Shown here one piece after another: positions 43,132-54,801 of a stretch of 64,000 nt of DNA; the first letter of the stretch is position 1, and each line of letters starts with the position of its first letter. Source of the DNA: Podocnemis expansa (taxonomy: Eukaryota; Chordata; Testudines; Podocnemididae); assembly GCA_007922195.1 (NCBI GenBank), contig ML682224.1, positions 112,536 to 176,535 on the forward strand, in the 5' to 3' direction. Both the position numbers and the translations under genes were made by a program. Below the pieces are notes generated by a model. The model ran no database searches, was not told the origin of the DNA, and saw only the letters and a program-made list of their open reading frames with translations.

Positions 43132-44581
43132 TAGAAATAAATAAATAAAAGGTCATTCAGCAAGGAAAAATGGAGAGATCATAGGGTTAGTAGATTCCAT
43201 AGGTATATGGTATATCTCTATCAGCAGATTCAACAGATATCTAAGTAGGTCAAGATGGAGGAAGATTCTGAACTTTTGAACTCACTCAGTCCCCCTCCCA
43301 TCAAGTATTCTAAGGTGTCCACCCCCTGTCAAAAGACCCATCAAAAGTATTGATTTTTGGTCAGGTAGCAGGTGAAATCAGCCTTTTTCCAATTGGGTGG
43401 AGATGAAATCACACCTTTGGGACTGGTCAAGGAGAAGATGAGAGTGGCAGAAGAGAGAATAAAGGGTGCTGCACCAAGCAAAGCTTTGGAGATCTCTCCC
43501 ACTCCTTACTGGGTTCCACTGGCCTCTGGCTATGTTCCTGCTGCATTAAGGAGTCTCACTCACACTCACCCCTAGAGAGAGTGACAACGTCTCTAGTGGG
43601 AGCCTGGGAGCTGGGTCTTTGGACTTTGTCTCTGAAAGGCACAGGGTTGGATCTCTGAGCGGAGACTCAGGATCCAGTCCTTGAGCTGGGTTTTTAACTC
43701 AGTCTCAGAAGGGCTTTACAAGTGGACACCTAACAGAGTTCTGTGGGCAGCAAATTGATACTTTGTAGCTCTGGTCTCCAAGCAACTGAACCTGCAAGAT
43801 CTGAACTGTGCCTAAGTTCCAGTCTCCATGGCAACCAGAACCAGGCTGAGCAGAGGCTCAGAAAGAAAGTTCCAGACTGCAGCTGTCAGCCACCATTTTC
43901 CAGCAGAAGACCTGCCAGTTTAACAGAGAGAGAAAAACTCTGCCTTCTCCCTCCACCTTTGGGGTAAGGAAAAAGGGACCCAAGGAGGGGAGGACTGCTA
44001 GTAGAGGGCCCTGAGACCTTTAGATTACCTTGATACTGCCAGAAAATCAAAGCCTTGCAGTATAACTTTAGAATTATAAGTAAATTGCTTAGAAGGAGTG
44101 AGGCAAACCCAGACTAAGATTTCAAGGAGTGACAGTAAGAGCTGAGATCTCTCCATCCAGCAAGTGCCTGATCCCCACTTGCTGAATGTTTTTTTTTTGT
44201 TTTTGTTTTATTTGTGTATTTAAGTATTGTGCCTATGTTATAAGTAGATAGAATAGTTTTAATGTGTAATGTTACTATTGAGTTATTTGAGAAGCAAGTA
44301 TAAGTTCCCTGTCTGTTTTAGAGTAGATATTACAATAAATCTGATTTTTGCTTTGACAAATCATTGGCTGTAAGTCCTTCATTGCTTCAGGTCTGTGCTT
44401 GATTGGTGGGCTGTAGCTGTATTCCCCACTCAGGACATTTACCTTAGGGTGTCGGTATTTGTCCATTTAGGCGAAAAACGGTCCCTTCCCATGTTGCCCC
44501 CTAGAACTGTCAAATTAAATTTTAGACTGCAGGAGGGTCTAGAAGTTAGTAAAGTAATCGATCCACTTTTTTGGGGTAACA
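42869..44581 (+). repeat. Solo LTR, family P copy 2, inside the Harbinger transposase
   Basis: It runs from TGTAGCCTGAGATTTTTGCC to TTTTTTGGGGTAACA and aligns with copy 1 at 34527-37165. The flanks ACCTC (left) and AC-TCC (right) are consistent with a 5-bp target duplication that lost one base. It includes a (GATA)n microsatellite at 43076-43133, a GAATAAAGG TATA-like box at about 43458 and AATAAA at 44334. Confidence 0.8.
43076..43133. repeat. (GATA)n microsatellite
   Basis: About fourteen GATA units followed by AAATAAAT, inside the LTR at 42869-44581. The corresponding place in copy 1 lacks it. Confidence 0.95.
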
Positions 44582-44960
44582 ACTCCAGCGTGCCTTCAGC
44601 TGTCCAAAGGCCCGCTCAACCACCTGGTGGCAGCGGCTGAGACGCTGATTGAAAAGCTGCCAGCAAGGATCAAGGATCTCTGTGTAGGGGCACATGAGCC
44701 ACAGGCGGAGGGGATAGGCCATGTTGGCAACAATGTGGACAGGCACATCCACTACCACGACATTGATGTTATGGTGGGGGGGAGAAGGTGCCCGCCTCCA
44801 TGCCCTGGTACAGGGCAGAGTTCCGGAGGACTCTTGCATCATGCACCCTCCCTAGCCAGCCCCCGTAACAGTTCTGGAAGATCCCTGGTAGTCCACAAGG
44901 GCCTGCATGATGACTGAATAGTACCCCTTCTCAAGGGGGTTGGCTGGGGTGGAGACTGCA
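44582..44960 (-). pseudogene. Harbinger transposase, catalytic part
   Basis: Segments in order are KGYYSVIMQALVDYQG (about 44930), GRVHDARVLRNSAL (about 44850, second catalytic Asp), VPVHIVANMAYPLRLWLM (about 44740), RLSRCHQVVERAFGQLKARW (catalytic Glu in VERAFG). This is the HARBI1/DDE_4 core. The first Asp region (usual form DGTH-P) is not found upstream. At least one frameshift (about 44780) is present. It would act with the Myb-like protein to excise the element; this copy is dead. Confidence 0.75.
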
Positions 44961-45060
44961 TTAAAATGTCCTGGGCCACCCTGCTGAATGTCCTGCAGAC
45001 ATTTGCTTAATTGTAGGGATGCTTTACATGCTATGCAAGGTGCGGATGCAGGTGCAGGCC

Positions 45061-45360
45061 CTGGATCGGGTCATTGTTGCTCATCGGGGCAGGTCGTAAG
45101 AGCCAGGGGTAAAATGTAGGGCTGGGCTAAAATGGAAGATTTTGTGACAGACAAATAGCATGGTGCTTGCACTCACCCTTGTGAGCGCCTTGACTGTGAA
45201 CTAATGCTGGGCTTCGTGCCCAAAGCACTAGCTGGAGTCAGTCACCTGTGGAAACTGGGAAGGGCCTGATATAAGGTGCTTTGATGTTTTTGTGAGGTTT
45301 GGCTGAGATATACTTTTTTTTTTTAATCTGTTTCTTTAAGCTGTCTCAGCCTTGGGACTG
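45061..45360. other. Short unclassified interval
   Basis: No coding signature between the Harbinger remnant and the retroviral gag fragment; one poly-T run near 45315. Confidence 0.4.
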
Positions 45361-46241
45361 AGTATGTGAAAAGGAAAAGCAGGCTTGATCACCCTGCCTT
45401 CTCCCAAAATGTTATATGTGAGCATAGTTTCTGGGAATTAGCGGACTTCACTGCAGGACCTAGAATCAAGTTGCCTTGGAAACATCTTTGGTGTCATCCT
45501 CAGACATACCAGGGGTCCCCAGCTGCTGGTATAGGGTGTGGGAAACTCCAGCATTCCCCAAAATTTCACATGCCACTATTGTGGAAAATTAGGCCTTTGG
45601 AAGACAAAGTGCCCTTACTCGCCTGGCCAGCAGGGAGGGATACTTGACTCTGCAGCAATGCCTTCTCCTCTCCTGTCCCAATCCCTTAACCCTCGGTTTC
45701 CTTCTCATTAAGCCATCCTGGGAAGAGGTTACTTTATTAATGTACTTTCTTTACCTGTAAATCAAGAAGGACCTTTTGTGCCATGCATGTTGACGGTACC
45801 CCAACTACATTTTTAATTAGCACAGGAGCAAGCCGCTCTACTTTAAAGGGTCAAAAAATCTCTAGGGAAAATTGCAGCTGTTATGCTTACTTTAGAAAAA
45901 TAAAATAAAATAAAATAAAATAAAATAAATGAATCCAGGTTAAAGGTACCTATGCCCATAACTATGTCTCAAATGCATGCATTTCTAGGGATGGTTGGTT
46001 ATTGTTCTCAGTGGATCTTGGGCTATGCTTCCATTGTAAAACCACTGCATGACCTTATTAAGCTCGACACCCCAGAGCCACTATCTTGGTCCACAGAAGC
46101 TAAATGTGCCTTCAGTACTGTAAAACAGGTCCTATCAAGTGCACCTGCTTTGGGTTTGCCTGACTATAGTAAGCCTTTTATCTCTTGTTATGAAAAAGAA
46201 GGATTTGTTTTGGAGTTCTTACTCAGAAAAACAGGGATAAA
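45361..46241 (+). pseudogene. Endogenous retrovirus fragment: gag nucleocapsid and RT/RNase H joint
   Basis: Near 45570 a frame reads CHYCGKLGLWKTKC, a retroviral zinc knuckle whose His is replaced by Leu. After intervening broken sequence and a (TAAAA)n repeat (45896-45929), 45952-46200 encodes FLGMVGYCSQWI, ASIVKPLHDLIK and APALGLPDYSKPF, the RT connection of gamma/epsilon-type retroviruses. Protease and most of the RT are missing between them. The fragment ends abruptly at the inverted element at 46242. It is a dead relic. Confidence 0.75.
45896..45929. repeat. (AAAAT)n microsatellite
   Basis: Seven AAAAT/TAAAA units inside the retroviral fragment. Confidence 0.95.
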
Positions 46242-46534
46242 TGGTGGGTTACTTACCAGTAACCACCCTTCTTCAAGGTGGGCTGATCGGATTCATTCAG
46301 AAATAGGTGTCTTCGTGCTGGAGTGCCAGAGTGGTCAGAGCTTTTTGCCCTAGCCTGTCAGAAGAGGGCAGGCTGCCACCACCCCCTGAGCCACCCCATG
46401 GCTATATATGTGACTGCTGCCCAGCCCCTCCCCAGTTCCCAGGCATCGCCAGCTCTGAATGAGGGAGTGGGGGAGGGTTGTGAATGAATCTGAGCAGCCC
46501 ATCTCAAAGAAGGACAGTTACTGGTAAGTAACCA
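46242..46534. mobile_element. Small inverted-repeat element, copy A
   Basis: It begins TGGTGGGTTACTTACCAGTA and ends TTACTGGTAAGTAACCA. The inner arms also pair (CTTCTTCAAGGTGGGCTG with CAGCCCATCTCAAAGAAG), so the terminal inverted repeats are about 55 bases. It aligns over its length with the reverse complement of copy B (52073-52370). A TATATATG lies in the middle. Confidence 0.75.
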
Positions 46535-47500
46535 ACTGTTCTTCTTCGAGCGCTGCTCGGAAACATTTAGTAATAGGTGATTGCTAGCCATGCTGATGGA
46601 TGGCGGGTGGAGTTGGCTCTTCTGCTTTCAGCATGGCATACCTCTGACTTGGGTATTTGTCCATGCCCAGGGTCCTGGAGAGGTCTAGGAGATCGACCCA
46701 AGGACCATCACCCGAGCAAGGGTAAACAGGGATTTCAGGACCTAATCCAGAGGAGAAAGTAGGCCCGGTTTGTCCGAGTGCCCAGTGTGGTGCCTATGCA
46801 GGAGGGCCTGAGGTCACCTTACAGCTAGATAAGATACCAGCATATCTTGGTTAAAGTCGAGGAGTGCGACTCTTACTGCTCTGCCTAAAGGCATATTTGC
46901 AGTGCCCAGAGAAACCGAGATGATTAGAGTTCTGGCAGCAACACATGACAATGTACCTCCTACAAGGGATTTCAGGAGGCCGTAGGATTGTTGGGCTGGC
47001 ATTGGTAGATGCCGGCACCTCCAGAACTGGAGGAGGGAAGGTAGACCGTGTTTCCCTCAGTCCAGGAGTATGAGACACTTGTGTGCTATGAGTGTGATAG
47101 GTGCAGGAATCTGGGACATTTGGCGTCCTGCAGAGGGGTGAGCTACCAGCGGTTAGGGTCTAGGAGAGTCACCTCATCCTAGGTTGGAGGAGGGAGTGCC
47201 AGCAGATGGAGATGGCAGCTGATGACCTCAACGAGCACACTGTGAGTAGAGCACCCAGGTCATCATGGGGAAGGCAGTTTCTGGCCACTGAATGTCTCTA
47301 TACAAGGCAGACCGGGACAGGACTTGGCATGAGCCTGGTGGGTATATCCCAGGCCTACATGAGCCTACCGATGGCACTGTGGTGGTCTCTGTTTAATAGG
47401 ACTGCTGGTATCGATGACCTTGTGCTGACACAAGGGAGTACTATTATGATTATTTCCCCTTGTCTTTCTCTCTCTCTCTTTTTTTTTTTTTAAAGCTCGT

Positions 47501-48469
47501 TGTCAAGGCTTTTTCCCCACTCTGGCACTCTGAGTGCAGAAGGTGGGGGCCCGCAACAGGCCAGAAAAGCCACTGGCCTTAAAGCCTGCTCTTAAAAGTC
47601 TCCAAGGCCTCCAATTCCTGGTCTTGGAGTGGTATCGCTGCCACCACCCAAATGCAAAAAAAAACCTCTTGTGACCCAGGAAGGCGCACTTGGGAATTCC
47701 TCCCTGTGAGGTACTTGCAATCCTCTTTATTCCTCCTTCAGGAAAGTGACTGAACTCCAGCTGCAATATGAGCTGGAACTGGAACAGGTTTCCCTCTAGT
47801 AGCTGCCTGTGCAGTCTAAGGCACGGGCACACAAACCTCTTGCCTTTCAGGACACAGAACCAGAACTTGCTTAAAAGGTAAACTCTTTAATCAAAAAGAA
47901 CAGATGATAAACACAGAGAGTTGCTTCTCTGGGAATTAACTTAGGTAGTTACAGGGTAGTGGGGTGGGGTGTTGGGTTACATGTGCTTAGCACAGAGAAA
48001 TCCAAAAAACAAGCCAAAAACAAAGAAAATACCCTGACCGCATCTAAGTAAACATTCCCTGTTCTACCCACGCCTGGTCAGTACCAAACTTAGCTTATCT
48101 CTGGTAAGGATGTTGCTGGATTCTTCCTCAGGCCCCTCTGGCCTCCTCCTGATCCTTCCAGGAGCTCTGCTACATCCAAACAGGCCCAGGCCAGGCTGCT
48201 GTTACCATTCAAAAAGCTGTGCTTCGTTCCTATTGGCTGTCCTGGGACTCACTGACCAGAATGTTAACCCCTTCCTCCCCAAGGGTTATTACACTCGTAA
48301 TCAGCCAAAAGAGTATAGAAGGTGAGAAGCTGGTTGTGATAAAGCAATGCCCAGGGGTTGCTTATAAGAATGGGAGTCCCAGGGATCAAATCCCATGGCC
48401 TACGGGACATTGGTTTCCATAACCTCATACCACCATGTCAAGTCCAGCTGGTGTGGTCCAAACTTTACA
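47501..48469 (+). repeat. Endogenous retroviral LTR
   Basis: It runs TGTCAAGG...CTTTACA. The primer-binding-like TGGTGACGC starts two bases later (48472), showing plus orientation and that internal sequence follows. The LTR is about 970 bases. The opening (TTTTTCCCCACTCTGGCACT) is of a type common in turtle genomes, from general knowledge, not checked. Confidence 0.7.
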
Positions 48470-48471
48470 AC

Positions 48472-49044
48472 TGGTGACGCACAGAGGCATGTGCCAAGGT
48501 AGAGGTGCACCAAAGGGAGGGCCCCTGGGGGGAACGGGACATACATGAGGAAAGAACAGCAGCTACCAAGGGAGTGGGGACAGTACGCCACTTCGAGGGT
48601 GCACATCCCGCTGTCTCCTTACAACCCTTCTGGTTTATTTGAAGGGCCTTCTACAAGCATGTTATTATGAGACTTGCCCCAGGAGTGGTTCTATCGGGAT
48701 CAGCTGACTCCCGAACTCCCAACTGGTGGTCCGGATGACGGGTGGTGTAATAAGAGTTCTATCAAGTGGAAAAGACCTTTAGTGGTTGGTATGGCCTGAC
48801 CATAATACCAAATCACGACTGCGATGGCTAGAAAGCACTCAGAGCATGAGGAGGAAGAGGGCGTTGGACCCGCAGGATATACGAGCGGGGTGTTCCGGAG
48901 CTATGCTGGGATGAACCTGGCACTATGGCCATCCAAGGAAAGAAACCATGAGAGGAGCCCCGCTGGGTATTCTCTAAGGGATGATGACTAGGATCAGACT
49001 CCCACCCCACCAACGGGAATGGTCTTTGGACATACCCACGGAGC
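48472..49044 (+). pseudogene. Retroviral leader and possible gag start
   Basis: After the primer-binding site a leader runs to an ATG at 48823 that opens 57 codons (MARKHSEHEEEEGVGP onward, acidic) and stops near 48996. The rest is cut by the LTR at 49045. The product is not recognisable as a specific gag. It may be a short upstream ORF. Confidence 0.35.
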
Positions 49045-49720
49045 TGTCATGGAGAACCCAGAAAAGCCTCTTGGATCCCCTCTGTTCACAGCCACCCAGG
49101 GACTCTGCTACGGTGGAGCTTTCTCCCATTCACCAGGGTCTCCACGCTACCTGTAGCCAGCTTCCCAAATCCAGGCCCAGAGAGTCCGATCCTTGCTCTA
49201 TCTGGTCTCCCTTGGGGGGGTTCCTCCCCCTATGAGGGTCCCAGGCGTCCCAATCAGCAGTGACACTCAGCCAGTGTAGCAGTCAGAGGGTTTATTAGCA
49301 ATCCACTTTGCACAGCAGCTAGGACAGTTGGCTCTCAGATCACCTAGGAGGGCAGAGAGTAAACCTCCAGGACAAGCCCTGGAGGTCCTGCCGCTCCAAC
49401 CTCCATCTTCCTTCCTCCTCTCTCCTCCTTGTCCTCCTCTCTATCCAGCTGCCCTGCCCCTGGTCTAAACCGGCCACAACCTGTCACCCCCAGGGGGTCC
49501 AGGTACGGTCACACTAAAGCCTCTCCCCCCCTACTGGTACCTATAGTTATCACACCCCTGTGTCCCATCACCAGAATACCATCACCAAAGAACAGGAACA
49601 GAAAAGAAGATGTCCCATCCTCATACTGAGAGGCCCCTCCCCCCACATCTTGTCCAGCCCTTCCCCAGTCAGACACACTGGGACAGGTATCCTTCCGCTT
49701 TGCTGGCCCCAAGAGCATTT
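49045..49720 (-). repeat. LTR, family S copy 1
   Basis: Starting TGTCATGGAG it shares AGCCTCTTGGATCCCCTCTG, AGTGACACTCAGCCAGTG and GGTTTATTAGCAATCCA with the copies at 56085, 58115 and 60006. The AATAAA is on the minus strand. The right boundary is uncertain because the last part differs from the other copies. Confidence 0.65.
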
Positions 49721-52020
49721 CATATTTGTGTTGCCCTGCAAGGGATCTTGGGGGAAATTACTGTGGGATGGTGTACCTCACCTCCCAGGTGGTAGGTAAG
49801 AGGGCGAGCTCATACCCTCTTGTCCTCTACCTTTTCCCTCCTTGCATCCCCAGGCAGTCCCCATTTTATTATCAGGGCCATGGTCTTCAGACTCATATTA
49901 GGCCTGTCGTTCAAGGCATCCTCAAGCTCCACCATAGGGGTTTTGCCTTTCATCTCCCACCCCTCCTCCCCAAAGACATTCACCACATCTCATTTCTCTG
50001 TCTGTCCATGGGCAAACCTCACATTTAGCCCTCTACTAGAACCCCTCTGCTCTGGTGTCTCCTTCCAGCCAGGCAAGGGACACGTTTCATCAAAAACCCC
50101 AGACAGCCTTTTAGGAGCTGTCTTGACCTTTCTATGGAACCCCCCCTCCTCCCTAGAATCACAAGCAGGGGAGATAGTAGGGGATAGAATTCTTAAACCC
50201 CATTGGTATTCATACACCTGAGTGAGCCCACTTGAGGACATGTGGTCCTTTGCTCACTGTTAGTTCCCCTGCAGGACTCTGGCTCCCAAGGGAACTTGCA
50301 AAAACCCTTAGCAGGCTGGAAAGCCTGACTTCTTATGGGTGACACTTTCACAATGTCCTCTCATGCCCTGCGTTCCTTAGAGGACATAGTGGCTTCCCCT
50401 TGGTTTTTCCCTAACTAGGAGTTGCCTTATGCCCTCCTCCCCTCTCTCCAGGGTCGCTCTCTTCCCTTCTTCCACCTGGGACTTGCCCAAGCCTTACCCC
50501 TTCCAATATGCGGGGAGGTGCACCAATAACACCTCTCCCCTCTTGGAGTAGGCATTTTAGACCACATCCACCTCACATCTTAGCTAAGTCATCACTGTCT
50601 CACCTCATCAGGATCTATGCAAGATCCCTCAAAGTTGGCTTATTTCAGCCAGAATTGGCACCTACTCCCACCACTTGAGATGAATCAACCAGCCATGATA
50701 TGAAGGTTGACTGCCTCTCCATAGAAGAGAGAGTGAGAATATCAGGCGAGAGGAGAAGTGAGAATATTATGTTAGCCATGTGCCTCCCCCAACACTCCAA
50801 TTCTGGGGTTTGGGGGGCAGGACCCTTGAGTTGGACCTGACCTGTCTATAGAAACTGTTGGATACCCCTTCCCTCTATTCAGCACATCTTTCCCTTCGTG
50901 AGTCCGTGTATTGGGAGAGTACGGTATGAGGGAAAGGGAGAAAGATGTGTACCTAGCCTTGAGGTTGTGTAAGCCCCTTCCAGAACCCCAGGATGGTTTC
51001 TCACTGTCCCTGTCTCAGGTCATTCCCCCGTACCTTTGGTCGGAGATGACCTAACATGGGAATTCAATCATCTTTTCTCCAGTTTCTCTGTTTTCACTTC
51101 CCAGTCATTTAACATTCATGACCTCTGCTGTTTGGCTTCTCTACTAATGCTAGGATGGGTGTTTCTAAAGGTTCCCCTTTTTCCTACTATAACCTGTGGA
51201 AGGATCACCTCTAAAGAAGGGCCTCCTGGGATCCCCATTTCTTTCCTTACAACAACCTCTTTGACGGAGTGTCTCTGACACTTTGGGCCCCACAGATGGG
51301 CCTGCCCAGCATCTAGGCTTTATTCCAGCCCCCTCCCCCCAGGCCCTCCATTCCCATGCTTTAATGGATGGAGGGGCGGGGGTCCCTACCTACTCTTTCC
51401 TTGTTATTTTCTTCCTATGTTATCTTTCATATGGAGGCAGAATGCTTTAGTTTAGGGTGCTCTTATCAATCCTGTCCTTGGCATCTGTTGCCAGTATGTC
51501 AATGGGGAAAGGTCTTTTGCCTATTCCCCATTTGGTCAAGGGGCAATGTGTTCCCTGCCTCGGTCTTGGTTAGTAACTTAGCCCATTTACTTCCCTTTGA
51601 GGTTAGGGGCAGCAAAGGTGGCAGTTATCCCACCCTTGCTCAGTGCCTGCAGCTGTAGGAGCCTGTTGCTCTGGATCACAACTGCCTTTCTCAAGAGTCA
51701 ATTCTGCTAGGGAAGGGCAACCCTCTTATTTAGATGGTCTTGCTGGTGACAAGAATGCTTTTTGATATTGTGATATAGCGGGTTCCCTGGTAATGAACCG
51801 GGACTGCCCTCTCGGAGTTCTGGTCTCCTGATAGAGTGGCAAATGACCCCTTGGCACTCTCATGTATGTCTTCTCTCGAAGATCTTGCACTTAGTAGCAC
51901 GTCCATAAGCATTTGCCTGGTGGCCCACAGCTTCTTTGTCCAATTTTGGGCTGCTGTGTCATTCATGGGTGGCTATTCTGACAGTGGATAAGGCTCTAAC
52001 TCTGCCCATCTTCCACGGTA
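49721..52020. other. Interior of element X, unclassified
   Basis: About 2.3 kb with CT-rich plus strand and open frames but no domain signature that I can recognise. The minus-strand frame at 51730-51966 is open for 78 codons without a known motif. Confidence 0.35.
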
Positions 52021-52072
52021 CAGATAGTGGTCACCTGATACTGAATGTATCCAAGCAGCGCTCAAAGAAGAA

Positions 52073-52370
52073 TGGTGGGTTACTTACCAGTAACTGTCCT
52101 TCTTCGAGTTGGGCTGCTTGGATTCATTCAGATCCCTCCCACCATTCCCGCTACTCAGTGTTAGCGACTAGTAGGAACTGGGGAGGGGCAGGGCTGAGGC
52201 CATATATACAGCAACGGGTGGCCAGGGGGCATTGGCTGCCAGCCTTGTCCTGGCAGGCTAAGGCTAAAGAAAGTTTCTGGCCAATCGTCCACTGCGCATG
52301 TACACCTAATACTGAATAAATCCGAGCTGCCCATCTCAAAGAAGGACATTCACTGGTAAGTAATCCACCA
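52073..52370. mobile_element. Small inverted-repeat element, copy B (inverted relative to A)
   Basis: It begins TGGTGGGTTACTTACCAGTA and ends CACTGGTAAGTAATCCACCA. Its reverse complement aligns with copy A throughout (for example GCCCCTCCCCAGTTCC and GGATT-ATTCAG-A-TAGGTGT). Length 298 against 293 bases for A. Confidence 0.75.
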
Positions 52371-52820
52371 TTTAGACTCCTGACAACTGATTTCTGGCTC
52401 CTCTTAAACATTTTCCCATACCAGTCAAATACACGGTCCACTGATCTTGAGGTGTACTGCCCACTTGAATTTCTAAAGCCTCACACTTTTATCCAGATCA
52501 AAAGTTTCCTCTAAAGGAAACTGCTTTGAATTATTATCCTTGGTATACCAATTCTATTTCTCCAAAAACTTACAACTTTTATGGCCATAATGATTAGGCT
52601 GGCGTCCCCTTGGATGGAACAGGGATCTCCTTGGATCCTTTGACCCCTATAGTTTCTCAATTCACACAAACATTCACACTCAGGCAGCAGGACACTAAGG
52701 GGTTTCCACTTTACTTGGCTGACCGAGATGGCCTGTGCCAGCCTCCCAGCAACATTAACTGCAGCCACCTTGGGCAATCCATCTCTAGAATGTATTCTCC
52801 TCCTGTATTGGCAACCAGAA

Positions 52821-53003
52821 CTAATCAAGGGGACATTGGTAAATCCCCATAGTCAGCTGTGTGCATGTACCACTAACTTCTCCTCCCCTAACTCCTTGCA
52901 GTTCTATAGAAGTACCTTTATACACACATGGGGTACTGTGTATAACTATTACCTCTGCCCTGGTATCTACCAGAGTCATTACCTGCTGCATCTGTGTTCC
53001 CAT
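52821..53003 (-). pseudogene. Retroviral aspartic protease fragment
   Basis: The frame reads VMTLVDTRAEVIVIH then YKGTSIELQGV and SGTCTQLTMG, the retropepsin pattern with the active-site DTG changed to DTR. Sixty codons are open, then the frame shifts into the beginning of the RT. The enzyme would be inactive because the Gly of the catalytic loop is lost. Confidence 0.7.
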
Positions 53004-53039
53004 AATTAATGGTTAGTCGAGCATATGGCTGAGGCCTTG

Positions 53040-54780
53040 CAGTGGGGGCAGTGGAAATAGGCCAGGGTCCTGGCCCTCCCATCATTACTGTGGTAGTGGA
53101 GTTTGTCAGGTTCCTTGAAGTAAATATGGTTCTAAATCAGTAGGCTGTGCTAGCAGGAGGACCCTACCCTGGAGTTTTGGGGCAGAGTCCCAACCTGCCC
53201 GGCCAACCCAGGGGCTGCCTGGGGTGGTATTGGTTGTGGGGTCCAAGCCACTTCACATTGGGATGGTCTGGAATTATGCAGGGTTAAGTATCTTTTGGTG
53301 ATGGAGTGCCTGAGGCAAATAGGGCCCAAAACACGTCCTGGCATATGAGCCTGGTATCAGTCATCTGAATTCACTGCACAGCATGGACCTTTGTTGTGGG
53401 GTTGGTCCCCAGTGCATCCCCCATGTCCCCTGTCTGAGCCAGGATTGCAGTAGCTTCTGATATTGGGCATCCCACTGCCACACCCAGTATGGTGAGTATC
53501 ATACTCCACCAAAGGGGGGAGGAAGGGCAAGGCTAGCAGATGAGACCTAATCCCTGGACTGAATTGCAGACTACCAGGACATGGCATGAGATTCATGAAG
53601 AGGCTTTGCTGAACTACCAAACAGAGAAGTACAGCTATTGCACCCAATGGGGTGTTTCATTGGAATGGAGATTCCATCCAGGACATAGGGTCCAGCCTGG
53701 TATCTCTAACCACCTGGGCTACCTGTTCCCACCCAGAATAGGAAGTTCCCAATGCCCTGGTAGCAGTCAGATAGCTCAGCCCCTTGGCAACAACTTTCTG
53801 GGATAGTTGGGGTCCAAGCCACCTAAGACCCCTTCTTGTTAGTTCAATGTCCCTAGGCCCCTGTCCCAAATCCAAATTTGCCTGTCATCCACCATTTCTG
53901 AGGATGACTCACCATAGGATTCAGCCAGTTTTTTGCAGTTCTAAGTCTTTATAAGTCCAGAATTTCTGCACAGTAGCTGGCTCGACTGGTTGGGGATGAT
54001 GTCTTGGGGCCAGTGGTGGTGGAATATTTGTAGTGGTGGGGTGAACCCGGGTGAAAGGGGGTTGGACTAGATGACCTCGTGGGGTCCCTTCCAACCCTAT
54101 GATTCTATGATTCTATGAAAGCAACTGCAAGGATTTCCCCTTCTCATTTACCCCTTTGACCCAGATTCACATATGTCCTCATCCCAAGTCTTCGGATCCC
54201 ACTTCTCTTGGTGCAACATGATGATCTTAACTGCTGAAGGGGTTGGATGGTACATGATCATGGTTGCACAGCACTTCTTTGCATAGCAGAGTGCCAATAG
54301 CTCCAGTTTTTGCTGCACTGTCTCTAACTGCTTCTGAAGCATTGTCATTGTGATGGTTTGGGTGTCACAGGTATCTCTGAACCCACTAACTTGCTCTCAT
54401 AAACTCCTATTCTCTTCTTCCAAGCAACATTCTTGCTGCTGGCTGTCCCAAAGGGAAGTCAGAAAAAGCCATCCAGCCTGTTAGACATCCTTACCTCTGG
54501 CCAGCAGGAGGGCTTTCAACACTTTCTCTAAATCTCAGGGTGACCCATTTCCCATCTCTGAGTCAAACACCACCACTGGGGTCACCCCGTTCCACTTTTG
54601 TGCCACCCCGTTCCAGGCTGACATAGCAGGCCAGACTGGCAGTTGGCTCAAAACCTCACTTTCCCCCTTATATTTTGGCTTAAACATCCCATTTGTATCA
54701 CCAAACCCTTCCCAACTGCACCAAACATAGTGTGCATGATAACAGTTCAGGGCAATACAGTTTGAAGGATTTGGTAGACA
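53040..54780 (-). pseudogene. Retroviral gag remnants
   Basis: Several short minus-strand frames in order are compatible with gag. One contains YKGESEVLSQLPVWPAMSAW (about 54650), one a possible coiled segment (QKQLETVQQKLELLA, about 54320), and one DPMSWMESPFQ (about 53670). Stops and frameshifts are frequent and a CR1 fragment interrupts it. The assignment rests mainly on position between the primer-binding site and the protease. Confidence 0.5.
54040..54118 (+). mobile_element. CR1 LINE 3' tail fragment
   Basis: GGTTGGACTAGATGACCTCG, CTTCCAACCCTATGATTCTA and a final ATTCTATGA repeat are the CR1 3' end. Inserted in the retroviral gag on the opposite strand. Confidence 0.9.
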
Positions 54781-54801
54781 CAACCCCAGGAGACACACCA
54801 C

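Larger units (their letters stand above)
46535..52072. mobile_element. Large segment bounded by a second inverted repeat (element X)
   Basis: The left edge reads TTCTTCTTCGAGCGCTGCTC and the right edge, read inward, TTCTTCTTTGAGCGCTGCTT. The match continues as GGA-ACATT-AGTA--AGGTGA, about 48 bases with few mismatches. The edges abut inverted copies A and B exactly. Inside are a retroviral LTR with leader (47501-49044), another LTR (49045-49720) and unclassified DNA. No transposase was recognised. Confidence 0.6.
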
